A stretch of 64,000 nucleotides of DNA from Mesocentrotus franciscanus. Its lineage: Eukaryota; Echinodermata; Echinoidea; Camarodonta; Strongylocentrotidae. Positions within the stretch are counted from its first letter, which is position 1. Every line of letters starts with the position of its first letter. The notes under the pieces were generated by a model, which was given only the letters and a program-made list of their open reading frames with translations, made no database searches and had not been told where the DNA came from. Positions 12,570 through 23,974 of this stretch are shown here, piece by piece. Position numbers and translations under genes: made by a program. Location: NCBI GenBank assembly GCA_037976565.1, contig CP137679.1:14510780-14574779 (forward strand), in the 5' to 3' direction.

Positions 12570-12664
12570 ATATATTAAAACTTATCGTTCCATGCTTTTA
12601 ACACTGAGAGTGCAGTTACCTTGTAATCATTTAGTCGAATTTTAATTCGATGTGGACGCTAACG
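12160..12664. repeat. Local composite duplication with AT microsatellite
   Basis: A roughly 75 bp unit (ATCGTTGCATGCTTTtAAAACC..GTGCATTATC..CGATGTAGACGCCAATGCAA) occurs at about 12280-12355 and 12351-12425. A diverged third copy lies at 12580-12664. The GCAAGCATTTGAAAGGAA..TTCTACATATAT segment occurs at 12163 and 12423. Long (AT)n and (GA)n runs lie at 12463-12575. Confidence 0.8.
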
Positions 12665-14410
12665 CAGTCTTTGGTCAGTTGATAAGAGCATACTATCAAC
12701 CATAAATAATCAGCGCAGAATTTGAAATGATAAAGAAACATGAAATAAAAAATAGCAATCATGTGGATATTGCGGTATTGACCTATTATGTTTTCAAATG
12801 TATGGCTTTGTAGTGCATAATATTCATGGTGTTCATTATTTGGTTTTGTTGAATCTATTGAGCAGAATGTCGGGGTCAAAAAAACATATTTACACTGGAA
12901 ATATATACTGAAATGTGAACGCACCAAGTACAATACAAGTTATCCAATTAAACAAAATATGTTCTGATAATTACACTATACTTTTTCATTATCATTACTA
13001 TTGTTATTAGTTATTATTATTAAACTTATTATCATTATTATTATTGTTATTATATCAGTTTTATAGTTGTAACTTATTTTTTCATTTATTTAGTTTACTT
13101 AAAAATTACTTATTCATATATATATATATATATATATATATAATGTCGTTTATTGATTCATTCATTTTCATAATGAATATTATTATCCATTGTTGGCGCT
13201 CTACATGCGTTGCCATGTATCAAACAGGCCTTACTCTTTCTTTCAACAATTTGTATCAACACCTTTGAAATGTTGTTTTATCTTAACCGATTATCATTCC
13301 AGATAAAATCACCATGTTTTCCACAAGGCCTGTATGTAATACTATGAATTAGAACGAATTAACTGTACACCACTCTTCACTTCTTCATTACCTCTTATCA
13401 AAACAAGATAATCTAATCAATTTTCAAAAAAGGAAACTATAATGTATATTTGCACACTCAGAGTAGACCTAAAATAACATTTATAAAACAAATAGCGACA
13501 ATATAAAGTACAACTACCTCTTGCGGAGCATATATGTCAATAAAAACACCGTGTACTTGCATGATATAGATTGACAGTAATTTTCTCTTTTATTGTCGAA
13601 CTGGTGAGTCCATTAACGTGAAAGCTGACTTATTCAAAGTTTCAATTTTTTCAATTTTTTACACCACCTTCGGTGTTTAATGTCCGCAAACTTTCAAATG
13701 AACTTGACCATGTTAACGCGTCATATTGGATTATGCTCGCTTAAGTGCATATCGGGTCTTCCTCTACAATTTTTTTTTCCTCTCATCCTTTACACATAAT
13801 TATTACCCTTATTGAATATTGTCCGCTTCTGTAATTCTTTGTTTTCGGGTTCAAGTTCTCTCCTGCTGCAAGGGATTGCCAACACCTATGGTAATTCCCT
13901 TGATTGGGCTACTAGTATTTTGTTAAGCAATATTTCAAATTTTTCATCATTGACCATTTAAATAACAAATTAGTTTCTTCTTTTTTATTGCGTTTTTCTT
14001 GCATTATAGTATGATCATGCATCACAGATCTAATTTTAATGACGTAGGAGAGCATATGCAGAGGGTAGTCTATAATGAATATTTCTCCTCTACCTCTCTT
14101 TCTCTCCCTCTCCCTCTCACTTCCCTTCTTGATCTCATTCTATTCTTTTACCGGTTTCTGATTTCTCTCTCTCTCTCTTCTTATCCACTCTTTTCTCTCC
14201 AGACCTTCCTTTACCCACTTTCTCTTCCTCTACAAGTTTCTCATTTTTGTATTTTCGAATCTCTCTCTCTGCCATATTCACCCTCTTTCATACCTTCGTA
14301 GTCGAACTAAATATAATCAATATCAAGTGATTATATATACAAGTAAGTTCAATTAATTTATAGTTGTAGTTACAAAATGCTTTTATTTTATGATAATCTT
14401 AGTTGTATTA
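12665..14410. other. Non-coding stretch
   Basis: I see no gene. It holds (AT)n at 13116-13143 and CT-rich simple sequence at 14090-14280, whose Ser/Leu-rich open frame is an artefact of composition. Confidence 0.55.
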
Positions 14411-14415
14411 CATTC

Positions 14416-14706
14416 AGGGGGTGTTTCACAAAGACTAAGATCGACTTTAAGTTGGACTTAACTATGGCAGGCCGTTTATGCCACTGTTTGCTCTCACCAT
14501 TTACTGGCATTGATCTCTCAAGGGACGTACAAACCATGGTCACATCTACAGAATTTATATTTTTTGATAATTCATTATTGAAGGAAAAAATATCATCTAA
14601 AGATCATAATTGAGAGACCAATTGCGAGACTAACCAGTAGCATGAACGGCCTGTCATAGTTAAGTCCAATTTAAAGTCGATCTTAGTCTTTGTGAAACAC
14701 TCCCCT
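14416..14706. mobile_element. Fold-back MITE with about 60 bp inverted arms
   Basis: The left arm 14416-14478 (GTGTTTCACAAAGACTAAGA, TCGACTTTAA..GGACTTAACTATG.CAGGCCGTT) is repeated inverted at 14643-14706. The spacer is about 165 bp and no coding capacity is visible. Confidence 0.85.
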
Positions 14707-14818
14707 GGTCAATTTGTTTACATGGCTAATTTATCACAATAGTGCACATGTCCGTCACGCTGTGACGCTTCGGGCACCCTAACATTATATTCCCGGTCAT
14801 AGCTGGCGGGCAAATATG

Positions 14819-15120
14819 CAGTGGCGGATCCAGGGAGGGGGGCCCGGGCCCTCCCCTAGCATTAAAAACAGGTAAAAACACTCTTTTTTGAAAAAAGAAG
14901 ATGGGCCCCCTCCCCTGGCGCCCAAGGGGGGGGGGGAGTGTCGGTGGAAAAAAAAATTAACCCTTCCCATAGGGAAATTTGTTTTTAGGGTACCCCCCAA
15001 AAAAAATTGTGCTCACTACCCCCACTCAGCGAAAAATCGGCCGGCACGATTTTCAAATTTTCGCACGAAGTGGGCCCCTTTTTAGGCCCCCTCCCTTGCC
15101 GCCGGCTGGATCCGCCCCTG
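14819..15120. mobile_element. hAT-type MITE with perfect 8 bp target duplication
   Basis: The 302 bp element starts CAGTGGCGGATCCAGGG and ends CTGGATCCGCCCCTG (inverted). It is flanked on both sides by CAAATATG (14811-14818 and 15121-15128). An 8 bp duplication with CAG..CTG termini is diagnostic of hAT superfamily insertion. The interior is G/C-rich and encodes nothing. The insertion lies about 235 bp upstream of the GPCR acceptor and looks young because the duplication is intact. Confidence 0.9.
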
Positions 15121-15327
15121 CAAATATGTGTAGCGATCGCACATATCGGGTACTCATAAGTAAACAATAATTACGAATTCCTGAAAGGTGAAAATGTATT
15201 TTAAAGAGAAAACAGATAATTTTATCGTCTTCTTTGGCGCTAGAGCTAAAGGTATTTTGTAAAATTAAAGTAGTCATACAAAGGTATTTCAAACGGGACT
15301 GACTTGTCATTCTGTTTAAACAAATAT

Positions 15328-15354
15328 GTTTTTTTTTTTTTTCTTCTTCGTCAT
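15328..15354 (+). other. Polypyrimidine tract and 3' splice acceptor of the GPCR exon
   Basis: A T-rich run followed by CTTCTTCGTCATAG| immediately precedes the coding start. It reads through in frame as poly-Phe, which would falsely lengthen the receptor N-terminus. Confidence 0.7.
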
Positions 15355-15370
15355 AGATCGTACATTGACC

Positions 15371-16768
15371 ATGCACTTTGTGATGATGGAGAACCTGAGT
15401 ACCATCACTTACTCGACTTATTTACCGGAAGATGGATCAGACCCTCTCGACGTAGGAGTTATCCTGGGGATGATCACCTACTCGCTCCTGGGAATCACCA
15501 TTATGTTCTCTAACACTGTTGTCATGATGACTTATTGGACAGAACGTCGCGTCTGGCAGAACATCTCTCATCTTTTCATCCTTCACTTGTCTATCGCAGA
15601 CTTCTTGGTGGGGTTCTCCATATTCCCTTTGACCATTGCGATAATGTCAGCAGGTCGGTGGCCCTTCGGTGAGATCCCTTGCAAGATCTTAAGCGCCTTC
15701 AACTACATGGTAACCTATATACCCGGTCTCTTCATCCTGGCCGTCACTGCCTTTCGACTGTTCCTCGTCACGAACTTCAGCCGGGAGAATGTCGTCAAGC
15801 GTAAGCACGTGATGTGGGTTATCTTTGTTCTCTGGGTGGCCACAATCAGCATCTACCTCTTTCTGGCATTTGCCTGGCCGGGTATCACTAGATACGAAGT
15901 CGTTGACTACAATTCCGAGTGTCTCTTGGAATACCTCTACCACACCCACATGTCGCTTTTCATGATTTTCTTTGAGTTCGTGATACCTTTCATTTTCTTG
16001 CTGTCTATCAGCTTTGGTCTGTTCTGGAAGATCCGCCAGAGATCAAGAGGTGTTAGGAACACCACTTGGCGAGTGACCGAGACGTGCACTAACATCAGCC
16101 CACAGAGAACCAGATCGCCCCCACCGAAACAAGCGGAAATACAAGATCGCTGTAGAAATGGCCAAAGACGGGCGTCTGATCAAGATTTGAATCCATTGAA
16201 GTTACAGGAAAATGAAAAATCTGCCCCTATTGCTAGTTCATGCGATGGGAAGGAAAGCCACGAAATTGAAGAAAGGTGCACTCAGGTAAAGGGAAAACCT
16301 GATCTAGAAGTGAAAGGAAATATCTATTTGTGTACAAACACGGGCAATCATTTGGGGGTTTCTAAAGTTTCACCTCCTCAACAAAGCTCTGTGAGTACCA
16401 TTCCTCGTGTTGAGTCTCGTGCCGTGTTAGGAGGCAGTTCAACACAGAATCGCGTAAGCACAATGGCGGAACATGGAAATGAAACCACTCAACAATCGGG
16501 CAAAGACTCCATCAGGGGACATCGCAAAGCTGCCGTCATGCTCTTTGCCATCGTAGCAGCATTTGCAATCTGTTGGTTGCCTTACGTCATTCTCTCCCTC
16601 CTATTCCTTGTCTACCCTGATATTGTTTCTTCGTCAGTTTTTGAAGCGATTAGTGGGACCCTGTACCTGAACTCTCTTATAAACCCCGCCCTCTACGGAA
16701 TGACCAACGTTCATTTCAGGCGAGGGTTTATAAAGATTCTGCATCTGCCACGGCGATGGCTCCCATAA
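15371..16768 (+). CDS. Rhodopsin-like (class A) GPCR, histamine/muscarinic-like architecture, single coding exon
   Basis: This encodes a 465-residue seven-helix receptor. Visible class A landmarks are N48 in TM1, SIAD77 in TM2, C104 at the start of TM3 and C184 in the second extracellular loop (disulphide pair), W155 in TM4, P206 in TM5, CWLP (401-404) in TM6 and NPALY (438-442) in TM7, followed by a basic helix 8. The third intracellular loop is about 160 residues, as in histamine H3 and muscarinic receptors. N8-L-S is a glycosylation site. Two key positions differ: 3.32, Asp in amine receptors, is N111, and the DRY motif reads F128-R129-L130. The ligand is therefore not predictable. I chose the ATG at 15371 because the in-frame poly-T upstream is a splice acceptor (pyrimidine tract then CATAG at 15354), so a 5' exon should exist. 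ATGs at codons 5 and 6 are alternatives. Confidence 0.92.
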   Translation: MHFVMMENLSTITYSTYLPEDGSDPLDVGVILGMITYSLLGITIMFSNTVVMMTYWTERRVWQNISHLFILHLSIADFLVGFSIFPLTIAIMSAGRWPFGEIPCKILSAFNYMVTYIPGLFILAVTAFRLFLVTNFSRENVVKRKHVMWVIFVLWVATISIYLFLAFAWPGITRYEVVDYNSECLLEYLYHTHMSLFMIFFEFVIPFIFLLSISFGLFWKIRQRSRGVRNTTWRVTETCTNISPQRTRSPPPKQAEIQDRCRNGQRRASDQDLNPLKLQENEKSAPIASSCDGKESHEIEERCTQVKGKPDLEVKGNIYLCTNTGNHLGVSKVSPPQQSSVSTIPRVESRAVLGGSSTQNRVSTMAEHGNETTQQSGKDSIRGHRKAAVMLFAIVAAFAICWLPYVILSLLFLVYPDIVSSSVFEAISGTLYLNSLINPALYGMTNVHFRRGFIKILHLPRRWLP

Positions 16769-16802
16769 CACTGACTCTATGAGAGACGGACACAGAGGAA
16801 GA

Positions 16803-16831
16803 GAGAATGAGAGAGAGAGAGAGAGAGAGAG

Positions 16832-16890
<59 letters not shown>
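16803..16890. repeat. (GA)n microsatellite in GPCR 3' region
   Basis: Nearly pure GA repeat beginning about 35 bp after the GPCR stop codon, so probably within the 3' UTR. Confidence 0.9.
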
Positions 16891-16919
16891 AGGGGGAGAT
16901 AACAGGGGGGCTCACGGTG

Positions 16920-19625
16920 TGGCTGCCGGTTGATAGTGATTGTTAATTATCTTGATTATTATAAAGATGGTTATTTTTTTATAGGAAATTCACAATGTAT
17001 AGTGAAGAGGCTCACGTGCACAATCGTGCCAATTATGATCCATAATATCTTGACTTTTCGAACGCAAAATGGCTTTGTTGACACGAGAATGCACCATTGT
17101 TGTAATCCCAATTAGTGTAAATCAGCCTTTATACATGACTTGTATGATTGTAACGGTTGTAGGCTATATCGTCTAAAGAATCCACGGATATCGTAGCATT
17201 GATTTGATTCTAATTGCACTGTGAGAAAACAAATTTCAATTACATCATTAAGATAAAGACGGTATTGATACATATTGCTGGGGGAAGAGGCAGGTATAGG
17301 TCAGAATACGGGGCAAGCAAAGTGTTAAGCCCAAAAGGGTTCAAATTTTAGAAGAGGTTTCGCTTGTCCCCTAATAAGTCGTAAGGTTTGTCTGAAAAAT
17401 GAGTCTGAAAATAATTATGTTTAGGTTGGGTGGTGCACGTCCCCATGTGCATCCTTGAATCTGTCACTGACTGATATTCTGCTTGTAATAAATACAGAGG
17501 TTCATGTCTCGGAAAGGAAATTGATATGGTTCAACTACGATAGAAAACTCGCTTCAGCTGACTATTGGGCATTCACTAATGTGGCAGTTGATGAATAACC
17601 GTTGGCTTATGGGGCCTACCCATTGGGGCACTTTAAAACCAGGGGATGCGAAATTTATGTGGTATTGCTGGGGCAATATTGGAGGGAGAAGCGAATGACA
17701 TAGAGGGGGTAATTATGCAAATTATCAAAAGAGAGATGTGCCACTTAATAATAATGATAAAGACATTTCTATATCTCAAATTGCAAAAAGCCTCTAAGCG
17801 GTTTAAAAGGAAAAAAGTTGAGAAGTAAAGGAAACAGAATTTGCATTACAAATTACATCAAATCACTTAACATTAAAATTTTGCAAATGAAAATAATACA
17901 TGTACGTAATTACAAATTGCTTACAACCAAAATACAAATACTTCATAAATTAATAGTATCCTACGTTAATCTATACAAAATATAAAAGGCAAAATGTCAG
18001 AGGGCTATTTATGAACAAGACTTAAAGAGATGTGTTTTTAGCATTGTTTTTAATGTATTTAAAGAACTGGCATTGCGAATTTGAAAGGGGAGATTGTTCC
18101 AAAGATGATGAGTGATGACTGATGAATAAAATATCCATTAGGTTAGCATAGGGTCTACTCATTGGGGGCACTTTAGAACCAGGGGTGCGAACTTCTTTTT
18201 ATTACTGGGGCAAATAATAGGAATTCCTGTCGCCTTTATCTATATTTCATGTTAAAGTATACTTTCTACACTTTCATATCTTTTTATTCTGATTTGCCTT
18301 ATTATATTATCGTCTGTTTCTTTCTTTCCTTTTCATTCCTCCCTTTCTCTGTGTCTGTGTCTCTGTCTCTGTCTCTGTCTCTGTCTCTGTCTCTTTCTCT
18401 CTGTCTCTGCCTCTGTCCCTCTCTATTAAAGCTTTTCAAACTGTTTCCCCTTGCCTTTCTCAGCTTCCGGCTTAAAGGAAACATCACCCCCAAAGAATAA
18501 GTGTAGGTATTCTGAAAAATGAGATGTATTCCTGCCCTTTGATGTACAATATTCCTTACGAAAATGTTCAAGAGATATATAAATGAAGATATTCTTGGCA
18601 TGATGTGATGCATTTTAGCATGACATGGGCGCAACCATTTTCTTGAAAATATGACGTACCAGTTGAAGTTGTACATGTACCATGTACCATTAATTGGAAA
18701 GACTTTTTAAATCAATAGCAAAACCTTTACTTTTCAATGAGGAAAAATCATAGCTGAGAAGATAGAAATTATATTTGGTGAACAAAAATATAACAATATT
18801 ACTGTAACTAATTCATTTAAAAATACTAAAATACAGCAGTTGATAAATCTAGAAGAGCACCAACTTATTTATGCAACTTGCGTTCTGGCAATTATAGTTC
18901 AAAGGATAATAGCAGGTGAATGAAATGCTCCACCATCACACACACCTGGGAAGGAGGCATCAATACAATAATTTGAATGCATTTACTCGATAAACGACTT
19001 CACATAGTACGTCACGTTATAAAGAAAATGGCGATGCCCATGTCGTGCTGAGAAACTGTTCATTATTCTTGCTTTATACCTCTCTGATACACTTTGGTGG
19101 GGGAATCTTGTAGATTAATGGGCAAGAATATAATAAACCGCTCAGAATAAGTAAAGTTATTTATTGGGGTGAGGTTTCCGTTAAGGACTTTGGTAAAATC
19201 GCCATCAAGGCATCCGGAGGCTTGTCAACAGACAACCTTCTGAGAAATATATGAAACCTAGATACCCAGGGGGATATTTGATATTCGTTGATGTTCTAAG
19301 GGATCCTAAGTTCATAAAGCAAGAGCGAACGACTCTACTTGACTTCTTGGTTTATAACGCAAGAATGCTTCTGTATATTGACATGAATTATTCAGCCATA
19401 CTGTCACAGTTGACATTTACATGCGAGTACCGATACGGTTTACGTCTATAACCTGTATCGATGCATTGTGATAATTATGTACACTTATGAATATGCACAT
19501 TTGGTTTGAATATTGATCTTTTCGTGTTCGAGATGGATAAGGGAGTCAATCAAACTTATACACAGTAATGAGTTTGAGGTAATTAATATTGTCTTTATTT
19601 GCATCACTTTAAAATATGTTTTAAG
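16920..19625. other. Non-coding stretch with a diverged direct repeat
   Basis: No gene is recognised. The segment at about 17600-17685 (GGGGCACTTTAAAACCAGGGG..GCGAA..GCTGGGGCAA) recurs diverged at about 18145-18225. CT/TCTCTG simple sequence lies at 18355-18425. The antiparallel Arg/Asp-rich frame over it is an artefact. Confidence 0.6.
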
Positions 19626-19636
19626 GTGGGCAAATG

Positions 19637-20205
19637 GATGTTTTAAAGTACAAGTCCACTCCACTGAAAAGTTGAGCTGATTAGATAGACAAAAATCTAA
19701 AAAGCCCAAATATAACTTGGTTTTGGAAAATGGTGCTCAGATTTATTTTTAATAATTTTTTTTTAATGAGCAAAAACAAGTTAATGAGCGAGTCGGTTGT
19801 GACGTAGGGTCCTCACAACACAGATTCGTAATGTAACCAAATTTAATGCATGAAGTGCCTCGATACAAACTATTTCATTCACCTGATAAGAATAATGAAA
19901 CACTATTATTCTTATCAGGTGAATGAAATAGTTTGTATAGAGGCACTTCACAAAGACGTATGCATTAAATTTGGTTACATTACGAAAATATATTGTCAGA
20001 ATGTATACCGCTGGCACTTTCGTTGTGAGGAGCATACGTCACATCCGTACAGCAATATAAATGTTTTGCTCGAAATACCCGAAACAAAAATCGCTCTTAA
20101 AAATCACCTGATTGAAGTACGCCCGTGATATTTGGCAGTTTTAACCTTTGATTTATTTACAACATGTTATAATTTTTGAAAATCGGAGTGGACTTGGGCT
20201 TTAAC
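19637..20205. mobile_element. Fold-back MITE region containing a long palindrome
   Basis: The outer ends carry AAGTCCACTCC (about 19650) and GGAGTGGACTTGGGCTTTAA (about 20190), inverted. Inside, 19826-19894 (CGTAATGTAACCAAATTTAA TGCAT..GAAGTGCCTCGATACAAACT ATTTCATTCACCTGATAAGA) is repeated inverted at 19905-19985 with almost no spacer. The inner palindrome belongs to the family seen again at 25661-25926, so one element has inserted in another. Confidence 0.8.
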
Positions 20206-20568
20206 TAACTTTTGAATCGCCCCAACGTGACAGCACTTTAATGAAGTAGGATTTCGCACCATTGAAGGAGACAAATGGGATTTAGGTTTAATTCCATCCC
20301 CCCGTTTCCTTAATAAATCTAGCATTCGTCAAAAACGGTATTAATCCTAGCACTCTAAAGCCTATATTTTCAAGCTGTGATAGCCCGACGGTGTCATGAA
20401 AAAAAAAACAAGCATGTTACTAATGCAACGAATGGATCATGGCGCAGATGCTTTATCAATAAAAACGTTGAGTAACGTTGGTACAAGGTCCCCTATCGCG
20501 TTCATTTTATGATGAGGCCAATTATACGTTGTCACTTTCACATAGCAAGCTACGTCACACTGTATCGG

Positions 20569-21163
20569 TTTAAAGGGCAACCAACCCTTGTAATAAGTTC
20601 ATTCGTATATGAAAGCAGAAACATAAGATAAACAGAAAGGCAATAGTTTGAACTAAATCGGACAGATAATAGGAAAGTTGTGAATGTTTGAAATATGAGA
20701 TCACTAAATCTATGCGAATCTCAAATTGGCAGTTTGGTCAGTGATTTGTGATGTAGTCGCGGATAACTCTCCCGTTTGTTTCGTACAAAAATATCACTAA
20801 TTTGTGCTTTTCTCCTAAGTGCCTACTCCCTTGAGGGCACTAATCAAGATAAATTATGGATAGCATTTTTATTATAGGTCTTCTAAAGAGAAGAGACCCT
20901 CCTGAGTCATAAGTTTGTGAAAAATTAAAATCATAGTCGTTTGTTGTGTTGCAACAAATGGAAGGTTATCCGCCACTACATCCCAGAGACATTACCGATT
21001 CAGCCAATTTAAAGAGCCCTTACCTATAGTGATTACAACTTTCACAAAATTCATAACTCTCTTATTTTTTGTCCGATTTCTTTCAGACTTTTACCAGTCT
21101 CCTTCTCTGATTTTTCTGCTTTCCTCAAGAATAGTTTGCTATCAAGGTAGGATTTCCCTTTAA
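20569..21163. mobile_element. MITE of about 595 bp, family also at 58070-58624
   Basis: The termini are inverted: TTTAAAGGGCAACCAACC..GAAAGCAGAAA on the left, and TTTCTGCTTTCC..GGTAGGATTTCCCTTTAA on the right. The interior shares GAAATATGAGATCA.TAAATC, TATGCGAATCTCA and GGTCAGTGATTTGTGA with the copy at 58070-58624. Neither copy has a transposase. Confidence 0.75.
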
Positions 21164-21565
21164 TACATAAAGAGATTTTTTTTATAATTCAGCCTGCAGT
21201 ATCAAACGGCGCCATTTACGTAATAGCTTATATTATGCCAATCAAGATAAAGTATAGTGGAAGAAAGATTTATTTTCCATCATTAATCATACTCGGGATA
21301 TCCCGTCTGTTATGGCGCATTTATTTATAGGTATGGGCGTTGTCATACGATTATTAGTGCACATTTTGATGAAACAAATTATGTTCACTATTTTTAAAAT
21401 TGAAGTTCGATATGTAACGCATTGACTGAAGATATAACAGTTGAATTGATGTGTTTTTGTTGAAGAGTTAGAGAAACGATTGAGGGGGGTGGACAAAAAG
21501 GAAGAAATGTTGTGAAATATATGAGGATATGAAAATTAGCAGACCATTAAGCAGTACACGTATCA

Positions 21566-22546
21566 GGACAATTACCCACTGGACAATCACCCCCGGAAAT
21601 TACCCCCCGGGAAAACTACCCCCGAGGACAATTACCCCCGGAAAAGTATCCCCTAGGACAATTACCCCCGAGGACAATCACCCCCACCCCTGAAAATTAC
21701 CCCCTTGGACAATGACACCCTAGGAAAATTACTCCCCCAGAACATTACCCCCTGTTCATTAAAGGTACTATGTCCCATATGCAGGCCAAAAAAGTGAAAT
21801 TCCAACGGCATTTGAAAGACAATACTAATTTAGAACTTCCCTCAAAACGAAAGGGCTTGAAAATGGCTTTTAGTGGGAAAATAACGACCATTAGTTGTCG
21901 AATCGACTTAAGTGATTGCAATTACATAAGTAATAGTCTGATTTTCAGACCCTTTTACCGAATGGTCGTACGTTTTGTGCTGCACAAAGAGTCAATCAGT
22001 TTAATTTTGGCCATTACAATTAGTGGGTTATTGATGTAGACAAATGCTCATATTCCTGTTATAGCTCATTTTATGTATGTTATTACCAAAGAAAAAAAGA
22101 TGTCAGTCAGTCACTCAATAGTGTCTGACAGTGAATTCTAGAAGGTAAACGGGTTCCCTTGTATAATTTTAATACTTGGACACTGCTAATCTTTAAATTT
22201 CACAGATAGGACATACATGACGTATTTATAATTCCTGCAAAGTTCTACAGAATTTGATGTTGGCTGCAAAAGGGACATAGTATCTTTGATAATGATAATA
22301 GGTTGGTTTTAATTTTGCCAGGGGGTAATTGTCCTCGAGGGGGGTAATCGTCCTCGGGGGTAATTGTTCACGGGGGTAAATTTTCCGGGGGATAATTTTT
22401 GGGGGAGTTATTGTCCTCAATGTTGTCCTTGGGAGGGGGAGGGGGTAATATTCCGGGGGTAATTTTCCGGGAGGTTATTGTCCTTGAGGGGTAATTGTCC
22501 CGTTGGTAATTTGCCGGGGTGATTATCCAGGGGGTAATTGTCCTAG
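21566..22546. mobile_element. TU-like fold-back element with arms made of ~15 bp tandem repeats
   Basis: The left arm (21566-21755) is a degenerate tandem array of about 15 bp units of the form GGACAATTACCCCCG. The right arm (22318-22546) is the same array in opposite orientation (CGGGGGTAATTGTCC). Between them lies an inner module (21761-22287). Inverted arms built of short tandem repeats around a variable middle are the described architecture of sea-urchin TU elements and of Drosophila FB elements. I have not compared the unit sequence with published TU repeats. The open frames through the arms are artefacts. Confidence 0.7.
21761..22287. mobile_element. Inner module of the TU-like element, free-standing MITE elsewhere
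   Basis: The ends are inverted: AAAGGTACTATGTCCCAT..GCAGGCC on the left, and GGCTGCAAAAGGGACATAGT ATCTTT on the right. A second copy without the tandem arms is at 24743-25276, with similar interior throughout (TTCCAACGGCATTTGAAAGA CAATAC, TAACGACCATTAGTTGTCGA). The module is thus a mobile unit in its own right. Confidence 0.85.
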
Positions 22547-23341
22547 AACCAGCATTACAGAGTGACATCTAAGAAAGTATAATGTAACATGGAAATGAAA
22601 GTGATACCTTTTTCTGTTATTATTATTACTTCAGTTGCAATTACTATCACCGGAACACGTTAAAAAGACCTTTCTCTTTATAACATAACTCGTTCTACGA
22701 GAAGAGAATGGATGCTACAGAAATAGAGTTGTAACAAATTTAGATGGTTAGAAAAAATTAAAGAAAGAACCATCAAACTAAGTTGTTAGGTCGGAAGTGA
22801 AATAAGGAAAGAAAGAAAAATAAGACAATATGTTTAATCTCAAAATGTCTAAAAGCCGCCCCTTGTACTCGATCAGCCTCCCACAAACCACTCTTAAAAC
22901 AGTATCCAGGCGTCTGACTCCTCTTGTGGTGGCATTTTACACAATATTGACCTAGCTAGAATAACCAGAATCATGGATAAAATATGTTTTCATGAATACA
23001 ACGTAGGCTTTCTAACCATGTTGTATGCTTTTAGTTCACGTTGTTTAAGATCTGTCATAAAAGTAACCCACCATGAACACTATAATGTATTCTTTTCCCC
23101 GCAGGACGTTGAGTGCAGTAAAACCACGTAGGTACTAGCGAAACATATCAATTTGCCTACAAAATGGAAAATGTCAGATACATGCATCCTCGCTATTATT
23201 GATGTCTTTATTTGCCCACAATTATTAGTAGCGTAATCAAATTTATGTCTGAGTCACAAGTGCCTAGCCTGAGGATGATGTATTCCTTTTCAGTATAAAC
23301 TATGGTTGGGTGGTGTATCTTATCTTTTTTTCTTTCAAGTT

Positions 23342-23974
23342 AAAGGTCGGGTGACATCCAAATATAAGTTGATTCCTGTTGATGTGTAGGGCAGCATAGA
23401 ACTCATATTTTGTTATTCAAAGATATAAATATATTTCATAGATTTTTGAATATTTAAAAAAAATAATTTTCTCAGACCTGCTAAGCTCCACCCTAAAAAA
23501 AATGCTCCAGATCTCATTCATCTTGTGACATCACCTGTCAATCATTAGTGAGCTAACAAGAGACAGTGGTATGTTGCTTCACAAGAGCTGACCACCTGTT
23601 TACAATAGACCATACAATACCAACATAGGAGTTGCTATGTCAGACGTGCTGTAGCATCACCAGGAAAAAGAAGGTAATGTGGAGGTGTTGTATGAAAGAA
23701 TGCAATTCTTTTGAGAGCATGTGCTGAGCTGGGGGAAGGTACATACCACTGTCTCTTGTTAGCTCACTAATGATTGACAGATGATGTCACAAGATGAACG
23801 AGATCTGGAGCATTATTTTAGGATGGACCTTAGCAGGTCTGAGAAAAATATTTAAAAAAATATTTAAAAATCTATGAAATATATTTAGATCTTTGAATAA
23901 CGAGATATGAGTTCTATACAGCCCTGCACATCAACAGGAACAACTTATATTTGGATGTCACCCGATCTTTAAGG
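23342..23974. mobile_element. Fold-back element with about 235 bp inverted arms
   Basis: The arm 23342-23580 starts with AAAGGTCGGGTGACATCCAA and ends with AATCATTAGTGAGCTAACAA GAGACAGTGGTA. It recurs inverted at 23738-23974, ending GGATGTCACCCGATCTTTAA. The arms differ by scattered substitutions and small indels. The loop is about 155 bp and there is no open frame of note. Confidence 0.9.

Noticed and set aside
15326..15370. Poly-Phe N-terminus of the GPCR
   Set aside because: It is a polypyrimidine tract and splice acceptor.
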